A stretch of DNA of 64,000 nucleotides, taken from SVEL01 sp045126215 (GTDB lineage: Bacteria > Bacillota > Clostridia > Lachnospirales > Lachnospiraceae). Below, piece by piece: positions 24,175 to 32,741 of the stretch (within the stretch, counting starts at the first letter, position 1; each line of letters starts with the position of its first letter). The notes under the pieces were generated by a model, which saw only the letters and a list, made by a program, of their open reading frames with translations, had not been told where the DNA came from and made no database searches. Location: the NCBI GenBank assembly GCA_045126215.1, contig JBGVOD010000036.1, forward strand, positions 1 through 64,000, given 5' to 3'. Both the position numbers and the translations under genes were made by a program.

Positions 24175-26589
24175 CTATTTTGCAACGATATTTACAATTC
24201 TGCCTGGAACATAAATTTCTTTTACAATATTTCCAGAAAGTTTATCACCTAAAGCTTCTTTTGCCATTGCAATAACATCATCTTTATTTGCATCTTTTTC
24301 AATATCAATAGTAACTCTTGTTTTACCATTAATCTGAACTGCAATTTCTACTGTATCTTCAACAGTTTTAGCCTCATCATATGTTGGCCAGCTTTCAAAT
24401 GCTATTGTATCATTGTGACCCATCTTTTCCCAGATTTCTTCACATACATGTGGACATACTGGTGAAAGTAATTTAATAAGTCCTTCTGCATATTCTCTTG
24501 GGCACTTGCCTACTTTATACACTTCATTAACAAAAATCATCATCTGACTTATTGCAGTGTTGAAACCAAGAGCTTCAAAGTCATTTGTAACCTTCTTAAC
24601 AGTCTGGTGATATACTCTTGTAAGACTTCCATCATCTGTGTCTGTTATATTCTCAGGTTCTGTAAAGAACTTCCATACTCTTGTTATAAATCTCTTTGCA
24701 CCTTGTACATTATTCTGATTCCATGGTTTAGAAACTTCAAGAGGACCCATAAACATTTCATATAATCTAAGTGTATCTGCACCGAACTCTTCCACAACAT
24801 CACTTGGATTTACTACATACTCTGGGAATCTCTTACCCATTTTAATTCCATTTTCACCAAGAATCATACCCTGATGTACAAGTTTCTTAAATGGTTCTTT
24901 TACTGGTGAAAGACCATTGTCATAGAGGAATCTGTTCCAAATTCTTGAATACATAAGATGTCCTACTGCATGTTCAGGTCCACCAACGTATAAATCTACA
25001 GGCAACCAATGCTTCAAAAGCTCTTGATTAGCAAATTCTTCTTCATTATCCGGATCAATATATCTCATATAATACCATGAAGATCCTGCTGAACCTGGCA
25101 TTGTAGATGTTTCACGAGTACCTTTTATACCATTCTTATCGTACTTTTTCCACTCTGTTGCATTTTCAAGTGGAGCCTTACCATTATGTCCCTTATAATC
25201 CTCAAGTTCAGGCAAAATAAGTGGAAGCTCTTCATCAGGAAGGAAATATATTTCTCCGTCTTCCTTGTATACACATGGAACTGGCTCACCCCAATATCTC
25301 TGGCGAGCAAATATCCATTCTCTGAAACGATAATTAACTGTTCTTCTGGCAACACCCATATTTTCCAACTTACATGTAATGGCCTCTTTTGCCTCTTCAA
25401 CTGTGAGACCTGTAAACTCTTCTGAATTAATAAGTTTACATCCCTTTCCAAGGTAATCATGCTTTTCAAATGCGTGTTCTGAAACATCTGCACCATCAAT
25501 AACCTGAATCATCTCAATATTATGTGCCTGTGCATATTCAAAGTCTCTCTGATCATGAGTAGGAACGGCCATAACAGCACCTGTTCCATAGCTTGCAAGT
25601 ACAAAGTCACCGATGAACATACGAACTTCTTTTCCATTTACAGGATTGATACACTTAAGTCCTTTAAGTTCACAACCTGATTTTGTCTTATTAAGTTCTG
25701 TTCTATCCATATCAGACTTCTTAAGTGTTTCATCAATATAAGCCTGAACTTCTTCCCTATTTTCAACACGGTCCATAAGGCTCTTAACGATTTCTCCATC
25801 TGGAGCAAGAACCATAAATGTAATACCATAGATTGTTTCAATACATGTTGTAAATATTGAAAACTCTCCACCACCAACAATCTTGAAGTCTACTTCTACA
25901 CCAGTACTCTTACCAATCCAGTTTCTCTGCATTTCTTTTGTAGATTCTGGCCAATCGATTTCTTCAAGACCTTCAAGAAGCTTTTCAGCAAATGCTGGCT
26001 GATCAATAACCCACTGCTTCATATTCTTTCTAACAACTGGGTAGCCGCCACGTTCAGACTTTCCATCAATTACTTCATCATTTGAAAGAACTGTACCAAG
26101 TTCCTCACACCAGTTAACTGGCATATCTATATACTTAGCATATCCTGCTTCATAAAGTTTCTTAAAAATCCACTGTGTCCATTTATAGAATTTTGGATCT
26201 GATGTAGCAAGCATCTTTGACCAGTCATAATCAAATCCAAGTTCTCTAAGCTGCTTAGAAAAAGTCTTAATATTTTCCTGAGTAAAGCCATTTGGATGAT
26301 TTCCTGTATTTACTGCATACTGCTCTGCTGGAAGACCAAATGAATCATATCCCATTGGATGAAGAACATTATATCCCTGCATCCTCTTCATTCTTGACAT
26401 AATATCTGTAGCTGTATATCCTTCCGGATGTCCTGCATGAAGACCAACACCTGATGGATATGGGAACATATCAAGAACATAGTATTTTGGCTTGCTAAAA
26501 TCCCAAACATCTGTTTTAAATGTTTCATTCTTCTGCCAGTATTCCTGCCATTTCTTTTCAATAACCTTGTGGTTGTATAATTCTGACAT
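24175..26589 (-). CDS. leuS: Leucyl-tRNA synthetase
   Basis: Class I synthetase charging tRNA-Leu, 804 residues. The HIGH equivalent is LHAGH (50-54). The KMSKS loop is altered to KMGKR (~583-587). In the CP1 editing domain the threonine-rich segment that reads TTRPDT in E. coli (247-252) reads TTCIET at the same numbering: Thr247, Thr248 and Thr252 remain but Arg, Pro and Asp are replaced; the later HDQRD aspartate block is kept. These are family variants whose effect on proofreading is unknown. It has its own promoter (26622-26649), short leader and no T-box. Confidence 0.96.
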   Translation of the reverse strand: MSELYNHKVIEKKWQEYWQKNETFKTDVWDFSKPKYYVLDMFPYPSGVGLHAGHPEGYTATDIMSRMKRMQGYNVLHPMGYDSFGLPAEQYAVNTGNHPNGFTQENIKTFSKQLRELGFDYDWSKMLATSDPKFYKWTQWIFKKLYEAGYAKYIDMPVNWCEELGTVLSNDEVIDGKSERGGYPVVRKNMKQWVIDQPAFAEKLLEGLEEIDWPESTKEMQRNWIGKSTGVEVDFKIVGGGEFSIFTTCIETIYGITFMVLAPDGEIVKSLMDRVENREEVQAYIDETLKKSDMDRTELNKTKSGCELKGLKCINPVNGKEVRMFIGDFVLASYGTGAVMAVPTHDQRDFEYAQAHNIEMIQVIDGADVSEHAFEKHDYLGKGCKLINSEEFTGLTVEEAKEAITCKLENMGVARRTVNYRFREWIFARQRYWGEPVPCVYKEDGEIYFLPDEELPLILPELEDYKGHNGKAPLENATEWKKYDKNGIKGTRETSTMPGSAGSSWYYMRYIDPDNEEEFANQELLKHWLPVDLYVGGPEHAVGHLMYSRIWNRFLYDNGLSPVKEPFKKLVHQGMILGENGIKMGKRFPEYVVNPSDVVEEFGADTLRLYEMFMGPLEVSKPWNQNNVQGAKRFITRVWKFFTEPENITDTDDGSLTRVYHQTVKKVTNDFEALGFNTAISQMMIFVNEVYKVGKCPREYAEGLIKLLSPVCPHVCEEIWEKMGHNDTIAFESWPTYDEAKTVEDTVEIAVQINGKTRVTIDIEKDANKDDVIAMAKEALGDKLSGNIVKEIYVPGRIVNIVAK

Positions 26590-26621
26590 AATTTGCCTCC
26601 TAGTACTTCATATCGTTTTAA

Positions 26622-26649
26622 ATTTTAACATAATGAAGCGTTTTGTCAA
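26622..26649 (-). promoter_or_regulatory. Sigma-A-type promoter of leuS
   Basis: TTGACA (26644-26649), 16-nt spacer, TAAAAT (26622-26627) on the - strand. The predicted leader is about 25 nt with AGGAGG, leaving no room for a T-box element. Confidence 0.8.
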
Positions 26650-26663
26650 TAAATATATATCTT

Positions 26664-27569
26664 TTATAGGTCATTTGGATTACCCGAAAGTCTATTTCCA
26701 AATGTCTCTCTATACTCTCTGCTTTTTTCAAACATCTTATGAATATATTCTCCATCTTTTTCTTTAAGATGACTGCTAAGCTCCTGTAATTTTGCTATAT
26801 AATCATCTACAAGACCCACAATATTCTCTGTGTTTGTCATACAAATCTGTTCCCACATTTCTGGGGATGATGCCGCAATTCTTGTACTATCCTTAAAACC
26901 GTTAGCTGCAAGCTTATGCATCATCTGATTTTTTGAATCCTTCTCTTGTACAAGATTAGTCATTGCAGATGCAACAAGATGTGGCAGATGACTAATTCCT
27001 GCAACTGCATAGTCATGCTCTTCATAGTCTAGCACAACAGGCTTTGCTCCAATCATCTTTGCAATATATTTAAACTCTTCTAATCTGTTTGAATCTGTTT
27101 TATCTGTTGGCGTAATAGCATAGTAAGCATTCTTAAATAACCATAAATTACTGAATTCATATCCCGTCTTTTCAGAGCCTGCCATAGGATGTCCTCCAAT
27201 AAAATGTGCTTCAATTCCAAGCTTTTCAACCTCTTTATGAATACTTGTCTTTGTACTTCCAACATCTGTGATAATAGTTTTTTCACCTATATATGGGATA
27301 AGCTTTTTCAGATAATCTTCATTATACTCAACTGGTGTACATAAATAAATATAGTCACAGTCTCTAAAAGAATCATCTATTTGTCCTGTCACAATATCGG
27401 CTACCTTTTCCTCATATGCCATTTTTCTTGGATCTTCTCTTCTGTTAAAGGCAACAATAACAGAAGAATTAAACGCTTCCCTAAGTGCCTTTGCAAGGGA
27501 GCCTCCAATAAGTCCCAGCCCAACAATACCAAACTTATATCTTTTATTTGCAAATTGATTAAAGTCCAT
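26664..27569 (-). CDS. tyrA: Prephenate dehydrogenase
   Basis: Oxidatively decarboxylates prephenate to 4-hydroxyphenylpyruvate for tyrosine. It has 301 residues, single-domain length: Rossmann motif GLGLIGGS (17-24), and active-site HFIGGHPMAGSEKTGYE typical of TyrA. There is no chorismate mutase or ACT domain. Start at ATG 27569 is set by GAGGCAG upstream; the longer frame to 27662 enters aroA. The 13-nt gap to aroA indicates a shared aromatic-amino-acid transcript. Confidence 0.93.
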   Translation of the reverse strand: MDFNQFANKRYKFGIVGLGLIGGSLAKALREAFNSSVIVAFNRREDPRKMAYEEKVADIVTGQIDDSFRDCDYIYLCTPVEYNEDYLKKLIPYIGEKTIITDVGSTKTSIHKEVEKLGIEAHFIGGHPMAGSEKTGYEFSNLWLFKNAYYAITPTDKTDSNRLEEFKYIAKMIGAKPVVLDYEEHDYAVAGISHLPHLVASAMTNLVQEKDSKNQMMHKLAANGFKDSTRIAASSPEMWEQICMTNTENIVGLVDDYIAKLQELSSHLKEKDGEYIHKMFEKSREYRETFGNRLSGNPNDL

Positions 27570-27582
27570 AATTCTGCCTCGT

Positions 27583-28881
27583 TTAGTTAAATCTGTTACA
27601 TATATCATCAATAATATCAAAATATTCTTCAAATGTTTTTTTACAACATAATGGATTATCAATAATAATATTTCCTGTTACTATGCCAACAAGTGTAAAA
27701 GCCATAGCCATTCTATGGTCTTCGTATGTAGATACAGTACATGCATTTGGAGTTCCCGGATATATAACAATATAATCTTCTCCATGCTCTGTCTTTATCC
27801 CCATTTTTGTAAGCTCATTGACAATAGCCATCAATCTGTCCGACTCCTGTAATCTGATATGTCCTATGCCTGTAATTTTTGTTGGCGAATCAGCAAACAC
27901 TGCTATAGCAGCAAGCGTCATCGTCTGATCTGAAAAATTATTCATATCAATATTAATGCCTTTAAGCTTATCTTTTGGTCCGATTACTCGGACACCCTCA
28001 TTAATAAACTTAACAGCACATCCCATATCCTCAAGTACCTTAAGAAATTTTATATCTCCCTGTGTTGAATCTTCTCTTATATTTCTTACAATTACATCTG
28101 ATTCAGTTAATGCAGCAATACCAAAGAAATAACATGCAGCGGATACATCAGGCTCAATCTGGTACTCAATAGCGTTATATCTTGTTCCTTTTCCAATATG
28201 ATACGTCTCACCATCAAACTCTGCTACAATACCAAACTCCTTCATCATATCCATAGTAATGCCAATATACGAACCATATTTCTTTTCACTGGTAATATGA
28301 ATATTTAAATCACAATCAAGCATTGTTCCTGCAAGAAGTAATGCGCTTAAAAACTGTGTACTGCTGCTTATATCCAAATCAACATCTAATTTATCAAACT
28401 GTTTTACCTTTTTTACACCTGTTATTCTTACAGGAAGATGATATTCTTCACCAAGAAAATCTACCTTTGCTCCTATGCTTATAAGCAGTTCAATTAAAGG
28501 TTTCATTGGTCTTCTCTTCATCTGTTCTGATGCATTTATAACATATGTTCCATCTGAGAGTCCACACATACATGTTAGAAATCTTGCTGCGGTTCCAGCA
28601 CTTCCCACATATATCTCTGCATCTTTTTTAACAATGTCTCCACCACATCCAACGACAGATACTTCTTTGTTTTCTTCATCAACATTTACTTCAAACCCAA
28701 GACTAATTAATGATGAAAGGAAGTACCTTGAATCATCACTAAACAATGTACCTTTAAGTTTTGTTCTGCCATTTGCCAATGCTGCTATCAGCAATGCTCT
28801 ATTTGTAATACTCTTTGAGCCTGGTACAGAAACTGTAAATTTGCTATTTTTTTTAATCGGTCTGACGCTGTATGTCTGCAT
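27583..28881 (-). CDS. aroA: 5-enolpyruvylshikimate-3-phosphate synthase
   Basis: Shikimate-pathway step joining shikimate-3-phosphate and PEP. It has 432 residues, normal length: PGSKSITNRALL (20-31), a PEP-binding block GSAGTAARFLT, KRRPMKPL, the catalytic region NNFSDQTMTLAAIA and LQESDRL near 350. Start ATG follows AGGAG. It lies 11 nt after the PilZ gene and 13 nt before tyrA, in one transcript. Confidence 0.96.
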   Translation of the reverse strand: MQTYSVRPIKKNSKFTVSVPGSKSITNRALLIAALANGRTKLKGTLFSDDSRYFLSSLISLGFEVNVDEENKEVSVVGCGGDIVKKDAEIYVGSAGTAARFLTCMCGLSDGTYVINASEQMKRRPMKPLIELLISIGAKVDFLGEEYHLPVRITGVKKVKQFDKLDVDLDISSSTQFLSALLLAGTMLDCDLNIHITSEKKYGSYIGITMDMMKEFGIVAEFDGETYHIGKGTRYNAIEYQIEPDVSAACYFFGIAALTESDVIVRNIREDSTQGDIKFLKVLEDMGCAVKFINEGVRVIGPKDKLKGINIDMNNFSDQTMTLAAIAVFADSPTKITGIGHIRLQESDRLMAIVNELTKMGIKTEHGEDYIVIYPGTPNACTVSTYEDHRMAMAFTLVGIVTGNIIIDNPLCCKKTFEEYFDIIDDICNRFN

Positions 28882-28892
28882 TGTTTTTGCTC

Positions 28893-29264
28893 CTAGTCTT
28901 CTTCTAAATTTCCTTGTGTTGTAAGAATTTCATGAATCTGGATTTTTAACTGATCTGCAGGTCTTAAACCAATAAATCTACACCCATAGAGAGTCTCCGG
29001 TTCATCATTTAAATTCTCCATTCTTACTATTTCTATAACTGAATCGAAAGTTTCTTTTGTCCATAAAACAACATGAACATCATAATATGTATTAAGCTTA
29101 AGCTCCTCTTCACTTTTAAATGCAAGACCATCTCTTGATACATTTACAAGTTTTACAACCATTTCACTTTTACATAAATCATCAATTTTCTTATAGTTTT
29201 TCACTTCGTTAAGCTTAATGCTCACATCAATCCCCATTCTGAGTGATTTTCTCTTTTCCTGCAT
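28893..29264 (-). CDS. PilZ-domain protein
   Basis: This 123-residue, single-domain putative cyclic-di-GMP receptor has the PilZ ligand motif RKSLR near the start (RxxxR form) and NVSRDGLAF (D/NxSxxG form) about 40 residues later. Start at ATG 29264 is set by GGAGG 8 nt upstream; the TTG at 29279 is part of that site. It lies between queA (28 nt) and aroA (12 nt), so it is carried in a housekeeping transcript and its target is unknown. Confidence 0.85.
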   Translation of the reverse strand: MQEKRKSLRMGIDVSIKLNEVKNYKKIDDLCKSEMVVKLVNVSRDGLAFKSEEELKLNTYYDVHVVLWTKETFDSVIEIVRMENLNDEPETLYGCRFIGLRPADQLKIQIHEILTTQGNLEED

Positions 29265-29291
29265 ACCATTATCCTCCAATTTATCTTTTGG

Positions 29292-30317
29292 TTATATAAG
29301 TATCATAGCATCTCCAAAGCTAAAGAATCTGTATTTTTCTTTTACAGCCTCTTCATATGCTTTAAATACATTTTCCTTCCCGGCAAATGCCGAAACCAAC
29401 ATAAGAAGTGTTGACTCTGGAAGATGGAAATTTGTTATAAGTCCATCTATCATCTTAAATTTATATCCGGGATAAATAAATATATCAGTCCAACCACTTG
29501 AATCCTTAAGTAAGCCATTCTCACCTGTAGCTGATTCAAGTGTTCTGCAGCTTGTTGTACCAACTGATATAACCCTTCCACCATTCTTCTTCGTATCATT
29601 TATAATCTTTGCATTTTCCTCATCTATTACATAGAACTCTGAATGCATATGATGTTCCAAAATATTATCAACCTTTACAGGACGGAATGTTCCAAGTCCC
29701 ACATGTAATGTAATATGTGCAATCTTAACTCCCATATCCTCAATTTCTTTTAATAGCTCTTTTGTAAAATGCAATCCTGCAGTTGGAGCCGCGGCTGAAC
29801 CTTCATGTTTTGCATATACTGTCTGATATCGATTCTTATCCTTAAGCTCATGTGTTATATATGGTGGTAAAGGCATTTGTCCAAGTTCATCAAGTATCTC
29901 TTCAAATATTCCCTCAAACTCAAATCTAATCAATCTGTTTCCTTCTTCAACTACATCTTCAACAACACCATATAAAAGCCCATTCCCAAAGCTTATCCTT
30001 GTACCTATCTTACACTTTTTGCCTGGTTTCACAAGTGTTTCCCATACATTATTCTCATATCTTTTAAGGAGTAAAACCTCTATCTTTGCATTAGTACCTT
30101 CCTTTGCTCCATACAAACGAGCAGGAATAACCTTTGTATCATTTATAACAAGACAGTCTCCTTCTTTTAAATACTGCTTAACATCTTTAAATATATGATG
30201 TGATATTTGTCCGGTTGCTCTGTCAACATGCATTAATCTACTTGAAGATCTATCCTCAAGTGGATCCTGAGCTATAAGTTCCTGTGGCAAATCATAATAA
30301 AAATCTTTTAACTGCAT
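29292..30317 (-). CDS. queA: S-adenosylmethionine:tRNA ribosyltransferase-isomerase
   Basis: Transfers and isomerises the ribosyl group of SAM onto 7-aminomethyl-7-deazaguanine in tRNA, giving epoxyqueuosine. It has 341 residues, full length, with characteristic blocks DYDLPQELIAQDP-like N-terminus (here FYYDLPQELIAQDP), GSAAAPTAGLHFT and HVGLGTFRPV, and a C-terminal FHLPESTLLMLVSAFAG. A plausible promoter (30371-30399) lies in the 90-nt gap after thiN. Confidence 0.96.
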   Translation of the reverse strand: MQLKDFYYDLPQELIAQDPLEDRSSSRLMHVDRATGQISHHIFKDVKQYLKEGDCLVINDTKVIPARLYGAKEGTNAKIEVLLLKRYENNVWETLVKPGKKCKIGTRISFGNGLLYGVVEDVVEEGNRLIRFEFEGIFEEILDELGQMPLPPYITHELKDKNRYQTVYAKHEGSAAAPTAGLHFTKELLKEIEDMGVKIAHITLHVGLGTFRPVKVDNILEHHMHSEFYVIDEENAKIINDTKKNGGRVISVGTTSCRTLESATGENGLLKDSSGWTDIFIYPGYKFKMIDGLITNFHLPESTLLMLVSAFAGKENVFKAYEEAVKEKYRFFSFGDAMILI

Positions 30318-30370
30318 ATCTATTCTCTTTTTCTTTCTATTTTTTCATCACAACTATTTTATTTTAGCAT

Positions 30371-30399
30371 ATTATCTTGTATTTGCATAGTAATGACAG
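30371..30399 (-). promoter_or_regulatory. Possible promoter of the queA-PilZ-aroA-tyrA unit
   Basis: CTGTCA (30394-30399), 17-nt spacer, GATAAT (30371-30376) on the - strand, 54 nt before the queA start. Confidence 0.45.
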
Positions 30400-30407
30400 T
30401 CTAGTTT

Positions 30408-31091
30408 TTAGCGTTCGTGGTCATCTTTAGACATAATTATAAGCAAACATCCTGACATGATTTTGATTGTTCCAAATCGCTCATCGAACTCATTAGAAAT
30501 TCCTAATCTGAATGTTTCCTTTGTATCAAAATTAAAATTCTCAATATTGTACTTAAATCCCTTTAATGTTACTCCTCTGGCAGGTCCATCAAACTGTATA
30601 AATGATATATATTTATAGTTTTCATCCCTTTCAATGACAGAATCGCTATCAATCATAAACATAAAACTATCCTTTGTATATACCTTTAAACAGATATTCT
30701 CCTGCAGAGCTTTTTTCATCAGAAATAAGTTTGCAAGACTATGATCAAATCTGCCTCCTGTTGATCCAAAAAGAATAACTTCTTCTTCCATTTTTACATC
30801 TATGTTTTTAATTATATAGTTCAATGCTTCCTCTGTATCTGTACTATCCTTTACAGGATTAAGTCTGACTATTATAATATCTTCTTTATCTTCATACATT
30901 TGAAGCAAATTTTTATCAACAGTATCAAAGTCACCTATAATAACATTTGGCATAATTTCCATTTCATTTACTGCTTTTAATCCACCATCTACGGCTATAA
31001 CAAATGTCTCAGATTCTCTCATTATTTCTTTTGCTTTCTTTTTAGATGATGGAATATCAATTCTTCCACCCGATACAATTATTACATTCAT
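30408..31091 (-). CDS. thiN: Thiamine diphosphokinase
   Basis: Transfers pyrophosphate from ATP to thiamine. It has 227 residues: VAVDGGLKAV, PNVIIGDFDTV and the DSTDTEEAL and GSTGGRFDHSLANL blocks are diagnostic of the ThiN/TPK catalytic domain, and the short beta-rich C-terminal domain (from ~140) binds thiamine. Last gene of the rpe-rsgA-prkC string, as in many Clostridia. Ribosome site AGGAG. Nothing recognisable is in the 87-nt gap to rpe. Confidence 0.93.
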   Translation of the reverse strand: MNVIIVSGGRIDIPSSKKKAKEIMRESETFVIAVDGGLKAVNEMEIMPNVIIGDFDTVDKNLLQMYEDKEDIIIVRLNPVKDSTDTEEALNYIIKNIDVKMEEEVILFGSTGGRFDHSLANLFLMKKALQENICLKVYTKDSFMFMIDSDSVIERDENYKYISFIQFDGPARGVTLKGFKYNIENFNFDTKETFRLGISNEFDERFGTIKIMSGCLLIIMSKDDHER

Positions 31092-31178
31092 ATTTTTCTC
31101 CTATTACTCTAATACTGAAAAAGCCACTGTATTCCTAACTGAAAACAATCAGTTTAATATACCAGCAGCTTTAAAAAT

Positions 31179-31838
31179 CTAGTTATATTTTTCAAATACT
31201 TCGAGGAATTTCTTCACATTTTCAGTAATATCCCCACCAAAAACAGCCGAGCCGGCAACAATAACATCTGCTCCTGCTTCAAGTACAATATCAATATTTG
31301 ACATATTCACACCACCATCAACTTCTAGCTCAATATTCTTACCAGATTCATCAATTATTTTTCTGACAGCCTTAATCTTCTCTGTTACAGAATCAATATA
31401 TTTCTGACCACCAAAGCCTGGATTTACGGACATCAAAAGAATCATATCTACCATATCAACATATGGTAAAAGTTCTTCCACAGGTGTTGCAGGATTTATC
31501 ACAACTCCTGCCTTTACACCAGAGTCTTTTATCTTTTTGATTGTAGCCTTTACATCTTCACATGCCTCTACATGTACTGTAATTATATCAGAACCCGCCT
31601 TAACGAACTCATCAATATATCTTATAGGTTCATTTATCATAAGATGAGTGTCAAAAATAACATCTGTTGATTTTCTAAGGCTGGCAATCACAGGCATTCC
31701 AAGTGAAATACTTGGAACAAACAAGCCATCCATAACATCCAGATGCATATACTGTGCACCTGCATCTACTGCTTCTTTAACCTGTGCTCCTAAAATGTTA
31801 TAATCGCATGCTAAAATTGATGGTGATAGTTTAATCAT
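31179..31838 (-). CDS. rpe: Ribulose-phosphate 3-epimerase
   Basis: Interconverts ribulose-5-phosphate and xylulose-5-phosphate in the pentose phosphate path. This 219-residue TIM barrel has LSPSILACDY, HLDVMDGLFVP (metal-binding His/Asp), DTHLMI, NPGFGGQ and DGGVN in order. It follows rsgA by 13 nt, a conserved Firmicutes arrangement. Confidence 0.97.
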   Translation of the reverse strand: MIKLSPSILACDYNILGAQVKEAVDAGAQYMHLDVMDGLFVPSISLGMPVIASLRKSTDVIFDTHLMINEPIRYIDEFVKAGSDIITVHVEACEDVKATIKKIKDSGVKAGVVINPATPVEELLPYVDMVDMILLMSVNPGFGGQKYIDSVTEKIKAVRKIIDESGKNIELEVDGGVNMSNIDIVLEAGADVIVAGSAVFGGDITENVKKFLEVFEKYN

Positions 31839-31851
31839 TATTTTTACCTTT

Positions 31852-32730
31852 CTAATATTTCCTTTTAGATTTTATTTCATCAAAAAGTATTTTATAGTTT
31901 TCATATCTGCTTTTTGAAATTATACCTGTAGCTACATTTTCCTTAACCTTACAATCAGGTTCACCAATATGAATACATCCGTTAAAACGGCATTCACCTT
32001 CATATCTATAGATTTCCGGAAAATACATCTTAAGATCCTCTTTTTCGCAGGATGGTATATCCATGGAACTAAATCCCGGAGTATCCATAATGTATGTATC
32101 TTCCTCAACATTCATTATTTCTGAGTGTCTTGTTGTATGCTTTCCACGCTCAATTTTTCTACTGATATCACCTGTTTTTGCAAATACATCAGGAATCAAA
32201 GCGTTAATCATAGATGACTTACCAACTCCACTTGGACCCGCAAGAGATGTGGTCTTATTCTTTAATTTTTCTTTTACAACATCCACTCCATATCCGTTTG
32301 CTGCACTGGCAAATACTACCTCATAGGATGCTGAAGAATATATATTTTTAAGTTCTAAAAGTTCCTCGTCTTTAACAAGATCAACCTTGTTAAAACAAAT
32401 AATTGTAGGAACATCCTGAGATTCCATCATAACAAGAAATCTATCAAGCAGATTCAAATTTGGCATAGGACTTTTCACAGCAAAAACCACTAGTGCCTGA
32501 TCAATATTTGCAACGGCAGGCCTTATAAGCTCATTAGTCCTGTCATAAATCTCAATAATATTACCTGTCATTTCCTTTTCGTCAAGTACATCTATTTCAA
32601 CATTGTCACCTACTAATGGCTTTATATTTTTGTGTCTAAATATTCCTTTTGCTTTACATTCATAAATTCCGAAGCCCACTACGTGAACGTAGTAGGCTCC
32701 GGCTATTCCTTTAATAATTTTTCCTGTCAT
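31852..32730 (-). CDS. rsgA: Ribosome small-subunit GTPase A
   Basis: Circularly permuted GTPase that helps mature the 30S subunit. It has 292 residues: N-terminal OB fold, G4 motif FNKVDL, P-loop GPSGVGKSS (~168-176), G3 DTPGF, and a C-terminal zinc knuckle (C-x6-C-x-H-x6-C: CRFNGCIHIGEPDC spans it). It sits 11 nt after prkC. Confidence 0.97.
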   Translation of the reverse strand: MTGKIIKGIAGAYYVHVVGFGIYECKAKGIFRHKNIKPLVGDNVEIDVLDEKEMTGNIIEIYDRTNELIRPAVANIDQALVVFAVKSPMPNLNLLDRFLVMMESQDVPTIICFNKVDLVKDEELLELKNIYSSASYEVVFASAANGYGVDVVKEKLKNKTTSLAGPSGVGKSSMINALIPDVFAKTGDISRKIERGKHTTRHSEIMNVEEDTYIMDTPGFSSMDIPSCEKEDLKMYFPEIYRYEGECRFNGCIHIGEPDCKVKENVATGIISKSRYENYKILFDEIKSKRKY

Positions 32731-32741
32731 ATAACACCAGT

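Noticed and set aside
26590..26663. T-box leader for leuS
   Set aside because: The predicted promoter leaves only about 25 nt of leader and the gap is 74 nt, too short for a T-box.
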